A stretch of DNA of 42,681 nt, from positions 1 to 42,681 of the forward strand of contig JAUOPI010000029.1 of the NCBI GenBank assembly GCA_030546905.1, written 5' to 3'. The DNA comes from Granulosicoccaceae sp. 1_MG-2023. GTDB taxonomy: Bacteria > Pseudomonadota > Gammaproteobacteria > Granulosicoccales > Granulosicoccaceae. How positions within the stretch are numbered: position 1 is the stretch's first letter; every line of letters begins with the position of its first letter. Below the pieces are notes generated by a model. It worked only from the letters and a program-made list of their open reading frames with translations. It did not search any database and was not told the origin of the DNA. A program made the translations under genes and the position numbers. Below, in pieces: positions 16,982-23,927 of this stretch.

Positions 16982-18367
16982 TTACGCGGCGGTAATCGGC
17001 ACTTCCATTGTGACGCAAAGCCCACCTTCAGGGCTGTTCTGCGCAAAAATCCGCCCTCCGTGCATTTCAATCACACGGCGCGAAATCGCCAAACCGACAC
17101 CACTGCCGCCGGTGCTGATTTCACGCGCTTCCTGGGTGCGGTAGAAGGCATCGAAAATCCGCCCCAGCGCCGCCTCAGGCACGCCCGGCCCGTGATCGCA
17201 GATACGTAAACGCGCCAGCGCCCCTTCCCGTCTCAGCGTGACGGTGACCGTGGTGTTCTCGTCGGTGTAATTCATCGCATTGCGTAAGACGTTCTCAATC
17301 GCGCTGTGCAGCTTTTCGATATCGCCTTCGATGAGCAATTCATCCGGCGCATCGCAACTGACGCTGCGCCCGTCGTTGAGATGCTCAAAACGCACGTCCT
17401 CGACCAGTGACGACAGCAGCCCGGCCAGATCCAGGGAGGTTTTATCGAGCTTGCGCTCGCCGCTGTCGAGCCGCGACAGCGTGATGATCTGACCGATCAG
17501 CGCATTGAGGCGCTCGATTTCCAGGCCGATCCGCTCATGCTCCTTGCTCTGCGACTCGCCGCCACGCTGCTCAAGCAGCGACAAGGCCACCTGCATCCGC
17601 GCCAGCGGTGAACGCAGCTCATGGGACACATCCCGCAGCAGCTGTTTATGCGAGTCCAGCAACTGCGACACCTGTTCGGCCATATGGTTGAATTCCCGCC
17701 CGAGTTCACCGATCGCATCGCGTCGCCCGGCAATATCGCTCTCAACACGGGTGTCCAGATCACCGTCGGCAAAACGGCGGGTACTGCGCGTCAAATTGCG
17801 CAGCGGCTGACTGAAGGTCCAGGCCAGCAGCACGCTGCTGAGCAACACCGCCAGCAACAGCCAGATGTATTTGACGGCAGCCGGATCCAGCGTGTCAGGC
17901 TTTCTTGGTGGCCGGTCCGGCGGATGGCCGGCACCGAGCGGGTGTGGCGGCGAAAACGCGGCAACAAAGTAATAAGGCTCGCGGTTACTGCCGATCACCG
18001 GCACGGCAAACACGGCAAAGGGACCGGCCAAATTCTCATCCGGCGCAAGCAAGGTCGGCCACTCGGTGATCTGCTCACGCAGCAGCGGCGGCAACTCGCC
18101 GTACAGCGCCTTTTCATGGCGGTCCAACAGGACAAACTCGATCCGGCGGCGCTCAGAGTAGGTGCGCCGGAAGTCGTCCACGGCCTCGGCACCGCCCTCG
18201 TTCCAGATTCTCACCACGCGCCGGCCGAGCCTGTAGGTCTGATCAAACTCGGCTTTCAGATGCGCCGATTCGGGGCTGAGCCAATCATTGATAACAATCG
18301 TCGTCAGCAACACCGCCGCGTTACTGGCCAGAACGATCAGCAGAATTTTGAGAAAAAGCCGCTTCAC
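16982..18367 (-). CDS. cpxA: CpxA-type envelope-stress sensor histidine kinase
   Basis: Inner-membrane sensor kinase that phosphorylates CpxR. The 461-aa protein has TM1 at about residues 7-27, a periplasmic domain of about 130 residues, TM2 near 160-180, a HAMP region (QPLRNLTRSTRRFADGDL), the H-box VSHELRSPLARMQ with H249, then N-box NVLRNAMNYTDE, DHGPGVP and GGSGVGLAIS. Translation begins at GTG 18367, 6 nt after the cpxR stop, so cpxRA is an operon. The periplasmic domain is more Pro-rich near TM2 than in E. coli. Confidence 0.92.
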   Translation of the reverse strand: MKRLFLKILLIVLASNAAVLLTTIVINDWLSPESAHLKAEFDQTYRLGRRVVRIWNEGGAEAVDDFRRTYSERRRIEFVLLDRHEKALYGELPPLLREQITEWPTLLAPDENLAGPFAVFAVPVIGSNREPYYFVAAFSPPHPLGAGHPPDRPPRKPDTLDPAAVKYIWLLLAVLLSSVLLAWTFSQPLRNLTRSTRRFADGDLDTRVESDIAGRRDAIGELGREFNHMAEQVSQLLDSHKQLLRDVSHELRSPLARMQVALSLLEQRGGESQSKEHERIGLEIERLNALIGQIITLSRLDSGERKLDKTSLDLAGLLSSLVEDVRFEHLNDGRSVSCDAPDELLIEGDIEKLHSAIENVLRNAMNYTDENTTVTVTLRREGALARLRICDHGPGVPEAALGRIFDAFYRTQEAREISTGGSGVGLAISRRVIEMHGGRIFAQNSPEGGLCVTMEVPITAA

Positions 18368-18373
18368 GCCGGA

Positions 18374-19069
18374 TCAGGTCCGCGCAGGTGCCGGCATGGT
18401 ATAGAGATAGCCGACACCACGAACCGTTTTGATGCGCTCACTGCCGTCAGCCCGGTTGCCGAGCTTGCGGCGCAGATTGCTGATGTGCATATCCAGTGAG
18501 CGGTCATAAGCGGCCAGCCGACGCCCCATGGCCTGCTGCGTCAGATCGTTTTTCTCGATCACATGACCGGCACCGCTGATCAGGGTTTCGAGGATATTGA
18601 ACTCCGTGCTGGTCAGCGGCAGGGCTTCACCGTCCAGGGTCACCGTGCGGTCAGAAGTGCAAAGCTCGATACCGTCCAGACTGAACATACTGCGCTCACC
18701 CGGCACATTCTGGGTGCGTCGCAGAATCGCGCGGATACGCGCCACCAGTTCACGCGGATTGCAGGGTTTGGGCAGATAATCATCCGCGCCCATCTCCAGG
18801 CCGACAATGCGGTCGATATCATCACCGCGGGCCGTCAGCATCAGCACCGGCGTGGACTGCTTGGTGCGGATCTCACGCAGCGCGTCAAAGCCGGACTTTT
18901 CCGGCATCATCACATCCAGCACGATAATATCGAACTGCTGCTGCATGGCCTGCTCCACCGCCTCAACGCCGTTGGCGGCACGGCTCACCTCAAACTCCTC
19001 AGCACTGAGATAATCACTGAGCATCTCGGCTAAAACCTGATCATCGTCAGCCAGCAATACCTTCGTCAC
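18374..19069 (-). CDS. cpxR: CpxR response regulator
   Basis: OmpR-family regulator of envelope stress. The receiver domain has DDD (8-10), phospho-acceptor D52 in VLDVMMP, the Thr in MLTARG and Lys in LPKP. A winged-helix domain follows, with AAYDRSLDMHISNLRRKL and RGVGYLY at the C terminus; both domains read very like E. coli CpxR. It is the first gene of cpxRA, and a CpxR-box-like site 51-65 bp upstream of the start suggests autoregulation, as is known in enterobacteria. Confidence 0.94.
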   Translation of the reverse strand: MTKVLLADDDQVLAEMLSDYLSAEEFEVSRAANGVEAVEQAMQQQFDIIVLDVMMPEKSGFDALREIRTKQSTPVLMLTARGDDIDRIVGLEMGADDYLPKPCNPRELVARIRAILRRTQNVPGERSMFSLDGIELCTSDRTVTLDGEALPLTSTEFNILETLISGAGHVIEKNDLTQQAMGRRLAAYDRSLDMHISNLRRKLGNRADGSERIKTVRGVGYLYTMPAPART

Positions 19070-19119
19070 GGCAAACTCCCTCTATCTCGTCAACGCGCCC
19101 GCGGCGCCTAATTGTATTG

Positions 19120-19134
19120 GCAAAGAAGTGTAAA
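19120..19134. promoter_or_regulatory. Candidate CpxR box upstream of cpxR
   Basis: GCAAA, 5 nt, GTAAA: one mismatch to the CpxR consensus GTAAA-N5-GTAAA with exact spacing, 51-65 bp before the cpxR ATG. A further TGTAAAGA lies at 19164-19171. The position fits direct autoregulation. Confidence 0.6.
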
Positions 19135-19213
19135 GACTACTGCGTCAAGCGCAGTCATCCGAATGTAAAGATGGCGTCAGAACAGGCCCTGCAGGGTTAT
19201 TTCCGTGAATCGG

Positions 19214-19432
19214 TCAACGCAAACGCAGCACAAAACAGCGGCCGTCGAGCCGAAGCCGGTCGCCGTCCACCAGCTTGCGGCGACGACGCGATTCCGGCTC
19301 ACCGTTAACCGTGACCCGGCCCTCATCGACCAGATGCTTTGCCGCAGCACCGCTCTCGGCCAGCCCTTCGAACTTCAGCAGCTTGTACAGCTCAACCGGC
19401 TCACGGTCGATGGCGATGATTTCTTCGCTCAT
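19214..19432 (-). CDS. S4-domain RNA-binding protein (YbcJ-like)
   Basis: A 72-aa protein made up almost wholly of one S4 RNA-binding domain (LLKFEGLAESGAAAKHLVDEG, VTVNGEPESRRRRKLVDGD), as in E. coli YbcJ. It probably binds structured RNA, perhaps in ribosome or tRNA metabolism, but no role is established. Its start overlaps the MDR gene stop by 4 nt, so it is the second cistron of that operon. Confidence 0.88.
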   Translation of the reverse strand: MSEEIIAIDREPVELYKLLKFEGLAESGAAAKHLVDEGRVTVNGEPESRRRRKLVDGDRLRLDGRCFVLRLR

Positions 19433-20460
19433 CCGACCAGTGTTTCCGTTGCCACCCGCACCACCTGCTTGCCAGTGTTGCGACCGATAAAAATCCCTTT
19501 AAGCGCTTCGGGGGCACTCTCCAGCCCGTCGGTGATTTCTTCGCGGTAAACCAGCTCTCCGGCGACCGCCAGTGCCTCCAGCTCCGCCAGCATGGCCGGC
19601 GCCTCGTCGGCGTAATCGGCCACGCAGAAGCCTTCCATGCGCCCGCGGTTGAGCAGGATGCTATGCAACAACAGCAAGGTGCGGTCCGGTCCCGGCGGCA
19701 GCTCGGTGACGTTGTACCAGGAGGTGCCGCCACAGACCACCACACGGGTGCCGTGCACCATCATACGGGCCGCCGCTTCCAGCGTGCGCCCGCCGACATT
19801 GTCAAAATACACATTCACGCCGTCCGGACAGGCACTCTGCAACTGCGCAAGAAAGCCGTCGCTCTTGTAGTTAATACAGGCATCAAAGCCCAGCTCATTG
19901 ACCACGTAGTCACACTTGGCCGGCGAACCGGCCACGCCCACCACACGGCAACCGAGACGTTTGGCCAGTTGCCCGGCAATACCGCCGACCACACCGGCAG
20001 CCGAGGACACCATCACGGTCTCACCGGCCTGCGGACGGGCAATCCGCTCGATACCGATTTTCGCCGCCAGGCCGGCCTCACCAATCAGTCCCAGCGCCCA
20101 ACTGGGCGGATAGGCCTGCGGGTCAAGTTTGCGCACCTGATCGGCCGGCACAGCGGCATAATCCTGCCAGCCGCCCTCACACACCACGATATCACCCGGC
20201 GCAAAACCGCCGGCATTGGCCACCACCACTTCACTGATCGTCGTGCCCGCCATGGGCTCGCCGATTTCCACCGTGCCCAGCGGCGACTGCTTCTCTGCCA
20301 TCCGCGGACGCTGCTGCACATCCACCGACAGAAACAGGGTCCGGCACAACAGCTCGCCGTCGTCGGCGGACGGGATTTCTCCCTGGACGAACTGAAAGTT
20401 AGTCGATTTAGGCAAGCCCAGCGGGCGGGAAGAAAGCAGTATCTGGCGATTCTCAGTCAT
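19429..20460 (-). CDS. MDR family NADP-dependent oxidoreductase (CurA-like)
   Basis: Medium-chain reductase of the zinc-free alkenal/2-alkenone double-bond reductase group (leukotriene B4 dehydrogenase, E. coli CurA/YncB). The 343-aa protein shows LPKSTNF near the N terminus, SVDVQQRPRM, the nucleotide-binding segment VMVSSAAGVVGGIAGQLAK, YFDNVGG and CGGTSWYN. It probably reduces reactive enals or enones with NADPH. It starts at ATG 20460 and is followed by the overlapping S4 gene. Confidence 0.9.
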   Translation of the reverse strand: MTENRQILLSSRPLGLPKSTNFQFVQGEIPSADDGELLCRTLFLSVDVQQRPRMAEKQSPLGTVEIGEPMAGTTISEVVVANAGGFAPGDIVVCEGGWQDYAAVPADQVRKLDPQAYPPSWALGLIGEAGLAAKIGIERIARPQAGETVMVSSAAGVVGGIAGQLAKRLGCRVVGVAGSPAKCDYVVNELGFDACINYKSDGFLAQLQSACPDGVNVYFDNVGGRTLEAAARMMVHGTRVVVCGGTSWYNVTELPPGPDRTLLLLHSILLNRGRMEGFCVADYADEAPAMLAELEALAVAGELVYREEITDGLESAPEALKGIFIGRNTGKQVVRVATETLVG

Positions 20461-20639
20461 GTGGATATCCGGCAGAGTTGAACAGGCCGCAGCCGGCGTC
20501 CGGACGGCTGCGGGTCAGGGGCGACATCATACCCCACTCGGGCCGCCGGCCCCATGACGATCAAGCACATACGGGCCGCTACGCCCCGGCTGAGCGACTG
20601 TGGGATAATCGTCTGCTTCTGAGACTGCCGGAGAAAATG

Positions 20640-21107
20640 ATGTCCGCACCGATTCACGTGCTGTTTGTGTGCATGGGGAATATCTGCCGCAGCCCTGCGG
20701 CCGAGGCCGTGTTTCTCGACAAGATCAGCCAGGCCGGCGTGGCCGGGCGTTTTGAGGTCGATAGCGCCGGCACCGGCGGCTGGCATGCCGGCGAACCCGC
20801 CGATCCGCGTTCGGCCGCTGAAGGCGAACGCCGCGGTTACCGTCTGGACCGCCCTGCCCGGCAGCTGACCCGGCAGGACGGCGAACACTTTGACTGGCTG
20901 ATATGCATGGACGAAAACAACCGCCGCGAAATGCTGCGCAGCGGGATTCCGGCCGCGAAAATCCGCCTGCTGACCGACTGGCACCCGGACCCGCAGGTCC
21001 GGGCAGTCGACGATCCCTATTACGGCGGCGCAGACGGCTTTGTCACCATGTACGACCGCATTGAAGTGGCCTGCGAGCGGCTGATAGCCGATTTGCTGAC
21101 CGCTTGA
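20640..21107 (+). CDS. Low-molecular-weight protein tyrosine phosphatase
   Basis: A 155-aa cytosolic phosphatase. The P-loop CMGNICRS (C11 to R17) carries the nucleophile and phosphate-binding Arg, and the general acid lies in VDDPYYGG near the C terminus. The start is one of two adjacent ATGs (20637, 20640); GGAG lies 6 nt from the second, which I prefer. No tyrosine kinase or capsule genes are adjacent, so it is more like the free-standing housekeeping type than Wzb. Its stop directly abuts that of the convergent cytochrome gene. Confidence 0.93.
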   Translation: MSAPIHVLFVCMGNICRSPAAEAVFLDKISQAGVAGRFEVDSAGTGGWHAGEPADPRSAAEGERRGYRLDRPARQLTRQDGEHFDWLICMDENNRREMLRSGIPAAKIRLLTDWHPDPQVRAVDDPYYGGADGFVTMYDRIEVACERLIADLLTA

Positions 21108-21767
21108 TCAGCTGCCGAGCAGCGCAATCACACCGCGCACAGCAGCATAAACGACGACAAACAGGCCGATCCCGAACCAGGGGTTGGCAAAGCGGATCTG
21201 TGGCGCCGGCGCATCCGGCCAGGGCTTGCTGCCGGTAATCATCGGCCGTACGAGATTGGTCCGTTTGTAGACCAGATAGAATGCAATCGCCGCCACATGC
21301 AAAGCCACGACCACCAACAGTATCTCGAAGTTCTGGTGGTGCAAGCCGGAAAGCTGCCCGGCCAGATCACTGCTGACCAGACCGTACAAAGGCCCTTCGG
21401 TAAAGATCTCATCCGTGGTGAAAAGCCCTGTCACGGCCTGCACCAACAACAATAACAGCATCAGCAGCACGACCAGGCCACCCAGCGGATTGTGCCCGGC
21501 ATGCAAAGCGGCATCGCGGCTGAACAAGGACTTCAAATACGCCACAACGCCACCCGGGCGGATAAAGTCGGCAAAGCGTGCGTTACTGCTACCGACAAAT
21601 CCCCAGATGATCCGGAAAATCACCAGCGCCAGCACCAGTTCACCGATACGCATATGCCAGTCCATCGCGGAACCGGTCTCCCCCGAGTACCAAAGCCAGG
21701 CAAAAGCCCCGACCAGCGACCAGTGAAACAGGCGCACAGGTGCGTCCCAGAGTTTGATTTTTTGCAT
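21108..21767 (-). CDS. Cytochrome b561-type diheme membrane protein
   Basis: A 219-aa integral protein with about four to five transmembrane helices, similar to the cytochrome b561 / Ni-Fe hydrogenase b-type subunit family. Candidate heme ligands are H15 (RLFHW), H38 (DWHMR), H143/H144 (GLHHQNFE) and H157. Such proteins pass electrons between the quinone pool and a c-type cytochrome or dehydrogenase. No such partner is adjacent. Confidence 0.85.
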   Translation of the reverse strand: MQKIKLWDAPVRLFHWSLVGAFAWLWYSGETGSAMDWHMRIGELVLALVIFRIIWGFVGSSNARFADFIRPGGVVAYLKSLFSRDAALHAGHNPLGGLVVLLMLLLLLVQAVTGLFTTDEIFTEGPLYGLVSSDLAGQLSGLHHQNFEILLVVVALHVAAIAFYLVYKRTNLVRPMITGSKPWPDAPAPQIRFANPWFGIGLFVVVYAAVRGVIALLGS

Positions 21768-21907
21768 GATATCTCCAGTCAGAAATGGATTTGCCGTGAA
21801 GCCGGCAATCAGGATAAGCGCAACTATCTAGCATAAGCGGCGGCATATCCGGTATGCGAAAACACAAATTTCGCTTGCAGAACGGCAAGAATACCGTTGC
21901 CGCATAC

Positions 21908-21939
21908 AAAAAAAGCCCCGGCAGCGATGCTGCCGGGGC
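21908..21939 (-). terminator. Intrinsic terminator of the phasin gene
   Basis: On the minus strand an 11-bp perfect stem (GCCCCGGCAGC/GCTGCCGGGGC) with a 3-nt loop is followed by seven T residues (plus-strand A-tract 21908-21914). It starts 27 bp after the phasin stop. Confidence 0.92.
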
Positions 21940-21965
21940 CGTCTGACTGAGGTCGCAGTATGCGA

Positions 21966-22310
21966 TCAGGCAGTTTTGCCGTATTTAGCGATGTTCTCAG
22001 ATACGACTTTCTGGACTTCTGCAACGTAAGACTGACCGAGATCAGCAAACGTTTTCAGGTCAGCCGCCACATCTTCGGCGACTTTCTTGCTCAGCTCGCC
22101 CTGCTTGCTGAAGAAGGCTTTAGAGGCTTCAACATCACTTACAGTGCTGGCTTCCTGAAAGTTGTTCAGAGCCAGTTTCGAGTATTTCTCAAAGTTCTGC
22201 GACTGCAGTTTGATCATTTTCTCGGCGTTGCTGAGAGCCAGTTCGTTCAGGGCTTTCATCGGCGCGAGAAGTTCATCAGCTTTCGGGAATTCAACTTTGT
22301 TTGTAGCCAT
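21966..22310 (-). CDS. Phasin family protein
   Basis: A 114-aa, almost wholly helical amphipathic protein with phasin signatures (LALSNAEKMIKLQSQNFEKYS near 25-45, FFSKQGELSKKVAEDV near 66-81). Phasins coat polyhydroxyalkanoate granules and control their number and size. It is monocistronic with a strong terminator. The upstream region has a sigma-70 promoter overlapped by a palindrome and a second element shared with phaZ, which suggests PhaR-type repression. phaC is not in this window. Confidence 0.92.
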   Translation of the reverse strand: MATNKVEFPKADELLAPMKALNELALSNAEKMIKLQSQNFEKYSKLALNNFQEASTVSDVEASKAFFSKQGELSKKVAEDVAADLKTFADLGQSYVAEVQKVVSENIAKYGKTA

Positions 22311-22350
22311 GGGTAATTACTCCGTCTCGTTAATTTCAAGGTACGGATGC

Positions 22351-22379
22351 ATTCTAGCAACCGCTTTGTTGCGGCGCAA
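22351..22379 (-). promoter_or_regulatory. Phasin promoter with overlapping palindrome
   Basis: On the minus strand, TTGCGC (22374-22379), a 17-nt spacer and TAGAAT (22351-22356). The palindrome GTTGC-GCC-GCAAC (22368-22380) covers the -35 box, so a bound repressor would block RNA polymerase. Confidence 0.65.
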
Positions 22380-22445
22380 CATAAACCGTATTTACGGCTA
22401 AACCCTTGTCTTCTTTAGCTTTTACTCTGGCATTCCGGCGATTTT

Positions 22446-22457
22446 TGCTGCATTGCG
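22446..22457 (-). promoter_or_regulatory. PhaR-like operator upstream of the phasin gene
   Basis: Minus-strand CGCAATGCAGCA followed by AAAAA. The 16-nt core recurs with one mismatch upstream of phaZ (28578-28589), in the same orientation and at a similar distance from the start (136 against 155 nt). The spacing of GC and GCA units resembles PhaR sites of PHA regulons as I recall them. Confidence 0.55.
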
Positions 22458-23220
22458 TTAGATACAGCGTGTTTGTTTCCGGATTGATAGAAAAATACGC
22501 AGCTGATCAGGCCCCACGGACACAGAATCAGTGCGGCAAAGGCGGATGGCAAGGCGGACCGGACAGGAAGAAAACAAGACAAGAACTGAATGTGTACCGC
22601 CCGGCGGCGAATGAACCAATTCACCGCCGGACGGAAACACAACTACAGGCAATGAAGGGAAGTATTACCTGTAGACCACACACCCCGACACACCGCACCG
22701 AAAACAACTGAGGCTGAACCAGGGCCGTCAGTTGCGATGGGATCCGGAGCCCGGCAGGAACCCCTTCACCCGATCCGATGCGGGACATATATCGGTACGG
22801 CGAATACTAGCGACTTACGTGAACAAAAGCATCGTCATTTAGAAGGATTCGAAATAATTTAAGGGTATGGCCCGGAAAACCCAATACTTGACCTCTGCAA
22901 AGCTCAGTATTTAGCCGTCAAATGGCCATTTTTGGCGATTTTTGCCGCTGAACATCCCTCGCAACTCAATACTCCCATCCATCTTGCATTGAAATCTTCA
23001 ATCCCTATTTTTGACGTAATACTATTTTACGTAAGCCTTATATTGTTTTCTTTGGCATCTTTGTTGATCAAATTCAACACGACATTTCTTTGCAAAACCT
23101 CGGAAAAACGCCCGTCACAATAACTTATCTATCTGTTTTTAAAAGAGTTATACGGACGCCCCTTCCTCAACAGGGAACAGCCCTGCCTGATGATTTTTTT
23201 ATAATCGAAAGATTCCATTC
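22458..23220. other. Non-coding region with hairpins
   Basis: About 760 bp without a convincing gene; the short frames at 22406-22711 (+) and 22932-23123 (+) have no ribosome-binding site. It contains two tandem hairpins (22591-22674), an ACGTAA-N7-TTACGT dyad (23014-23032) and a small CAGGG/CCCTG hairpin with a T-run (23171-23200). From about 22810 on it is clearly AT-richer than its surroundings, which may mark decayed or acquired DNA. Confidence 0.55.
22591..22641. repeat. Long imperfect hairpin
   Basis: The core stem CCGGCGGCGAAT/ATTCACCGCCGG (22601-22612, 22619-22630) pairs at 11 of 12 positions around a 6-nt loop. It is extended outward by CCG/CGG and TGTGT/ACACA. A second hairpin (CTACAGG/CCTGTAG, 22643-22674) follows at once. 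It may be a structured RNA or a repeat remnant. Confidence 0.6.
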
Positions 23221-23243
23221 GTGTCAGTTATGACACCTATAAT
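23221..23243 (+). promoter_or_regulatory. Palindromic operator next to a -10 box
   Basis: GTGTCA-GTTA-TGACAC (23221-23236) lies 1 nt before a perfect TATAAT (23238-23243). No good -35 is present, so an activator or a MerR-like regulator acting in the spacer is plausible. The AhpD-like gene starts 69 nt after the -10 box. Confidence 0.6.
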
Positions 23244-23311
23244 GAATTATAATAAACAATTCCTGTTACATAACTTTGAAAATTAAATCATCGACAGAGG
23301 AAGAGGATCAC

Positions 23312-23884
23312 ATGACGACAACCCCGTTCAGCCGCTATCCGGTGCCGGATCTGGCCAGCCTGCCTGACGATATCCGCACTCAGATCGAGACCGTTGCAGA
23401 GAAAACCGGCTTCGTACCCAATGTGTTCGCCACACTCGCGCATCGCCCGGACGAGTTCCGCGCGTTTTTCAGCTACTACGAAGCGGTGATGAATAATGAG
23501 AGTGCGCTCAGCAAGGCTGAGCGGGAGATGATTGTGGTGGCCACCAGCGCGATCAATCAGTGCCTGTACTGTGTGATCTCACACGGCGCATTGCTGCGGA
23601 TCTTTTCCAAGGAGCCACTGATCGCCGACCAGATTGCGGTCAATTACCGTAAGGCACCGATCAGCGCCCGGCAAAAAGCCATGCTCGACTTCGCCTGTAA
23701 GGTGGCAGCCGACTCGGCATCGATTTGCGAAGCCGATTTCGAGGCCCTGGCCCGGCATGGCTTCAGTGACGAGGATGCCTGGGATATAGGGGCGATCGCG
23801 GCGTTTTTCGGCCTGTCCAACCGCATGGCCAATCTGACCGGTATGTTGCCCAACGCCGGGTTTTACGCGATGGCGCGCGGCTGA
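23312..23884 (+). CDS. AhpD-like peroxidase-related protein
   Basis: A 190-aa carboxymuconolactone decarboxylase/AhpD-fold protein of the peroxidase-related group. The redox motif CLYCVISHG (CxxC followed by His) lies near residue 90, and the C-terminal FFGLSNRMANLTGMLPN segment is typical. Such proteins reduce peroxides or act as thiol oxidoreductases; the partner here is unknown. ATG 23312 is chosen over an upstream TTG because GAGGAAGAGGA precedes it. It is monocistronic, and a 16-bp palindrome by its -10 box suggests specific regulation. Confidence 0.88.
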   Translation: MTTTPFSRYPVPDLASLPDDIRTQIETVAEKTGFVPNVFATLAHRPDEFRAFFSYYEAVMNNESALSKAEREMIVVATSAINQCLYCVISHGALLRIFSKEPLIADQIAVNYRKAPISARQKAMLDFACKVAADSASICEADFEALARHGFSDEDAWDIGAIAAFFGLSNRMANLTGMLPNAGFYAMARG

Positions 23885-23893
23885 GAAAGATCA

Positions 23894-23920
23894 GCGGCAG
23901 CCGTTATCCACGGCTGCCGC
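23894..23920. terminator. Hairpin between convergent genes
   Basis: A perfect 10-bp stem GCGGCAGCCG/CGGCTGCCGC with a 7-nt loop sits between the AhpD-like gene and gabD. It lacks a real T-tract on either side, so a role as terminator is inferred from position. Confidence 0.55.
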
Positions 23921-23927
23921 CGGCGGT

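Noticed and set aside
22932-23123. 63-codon hydrophobic frame in the AT-rich patch
   Set aside because: It looks like a membrane peptide, but no Shine-Dalgarno precedes the ATG and hydrophobic codons are expected in AT-rich non-coding DNA.
23171-23200. CAGGG/CCCTG hairpin with a T-run as terminator
   Set aside because: The stem is only 5 bp and the T-run starts 9 nt later; no gene ends upstream on that strand.
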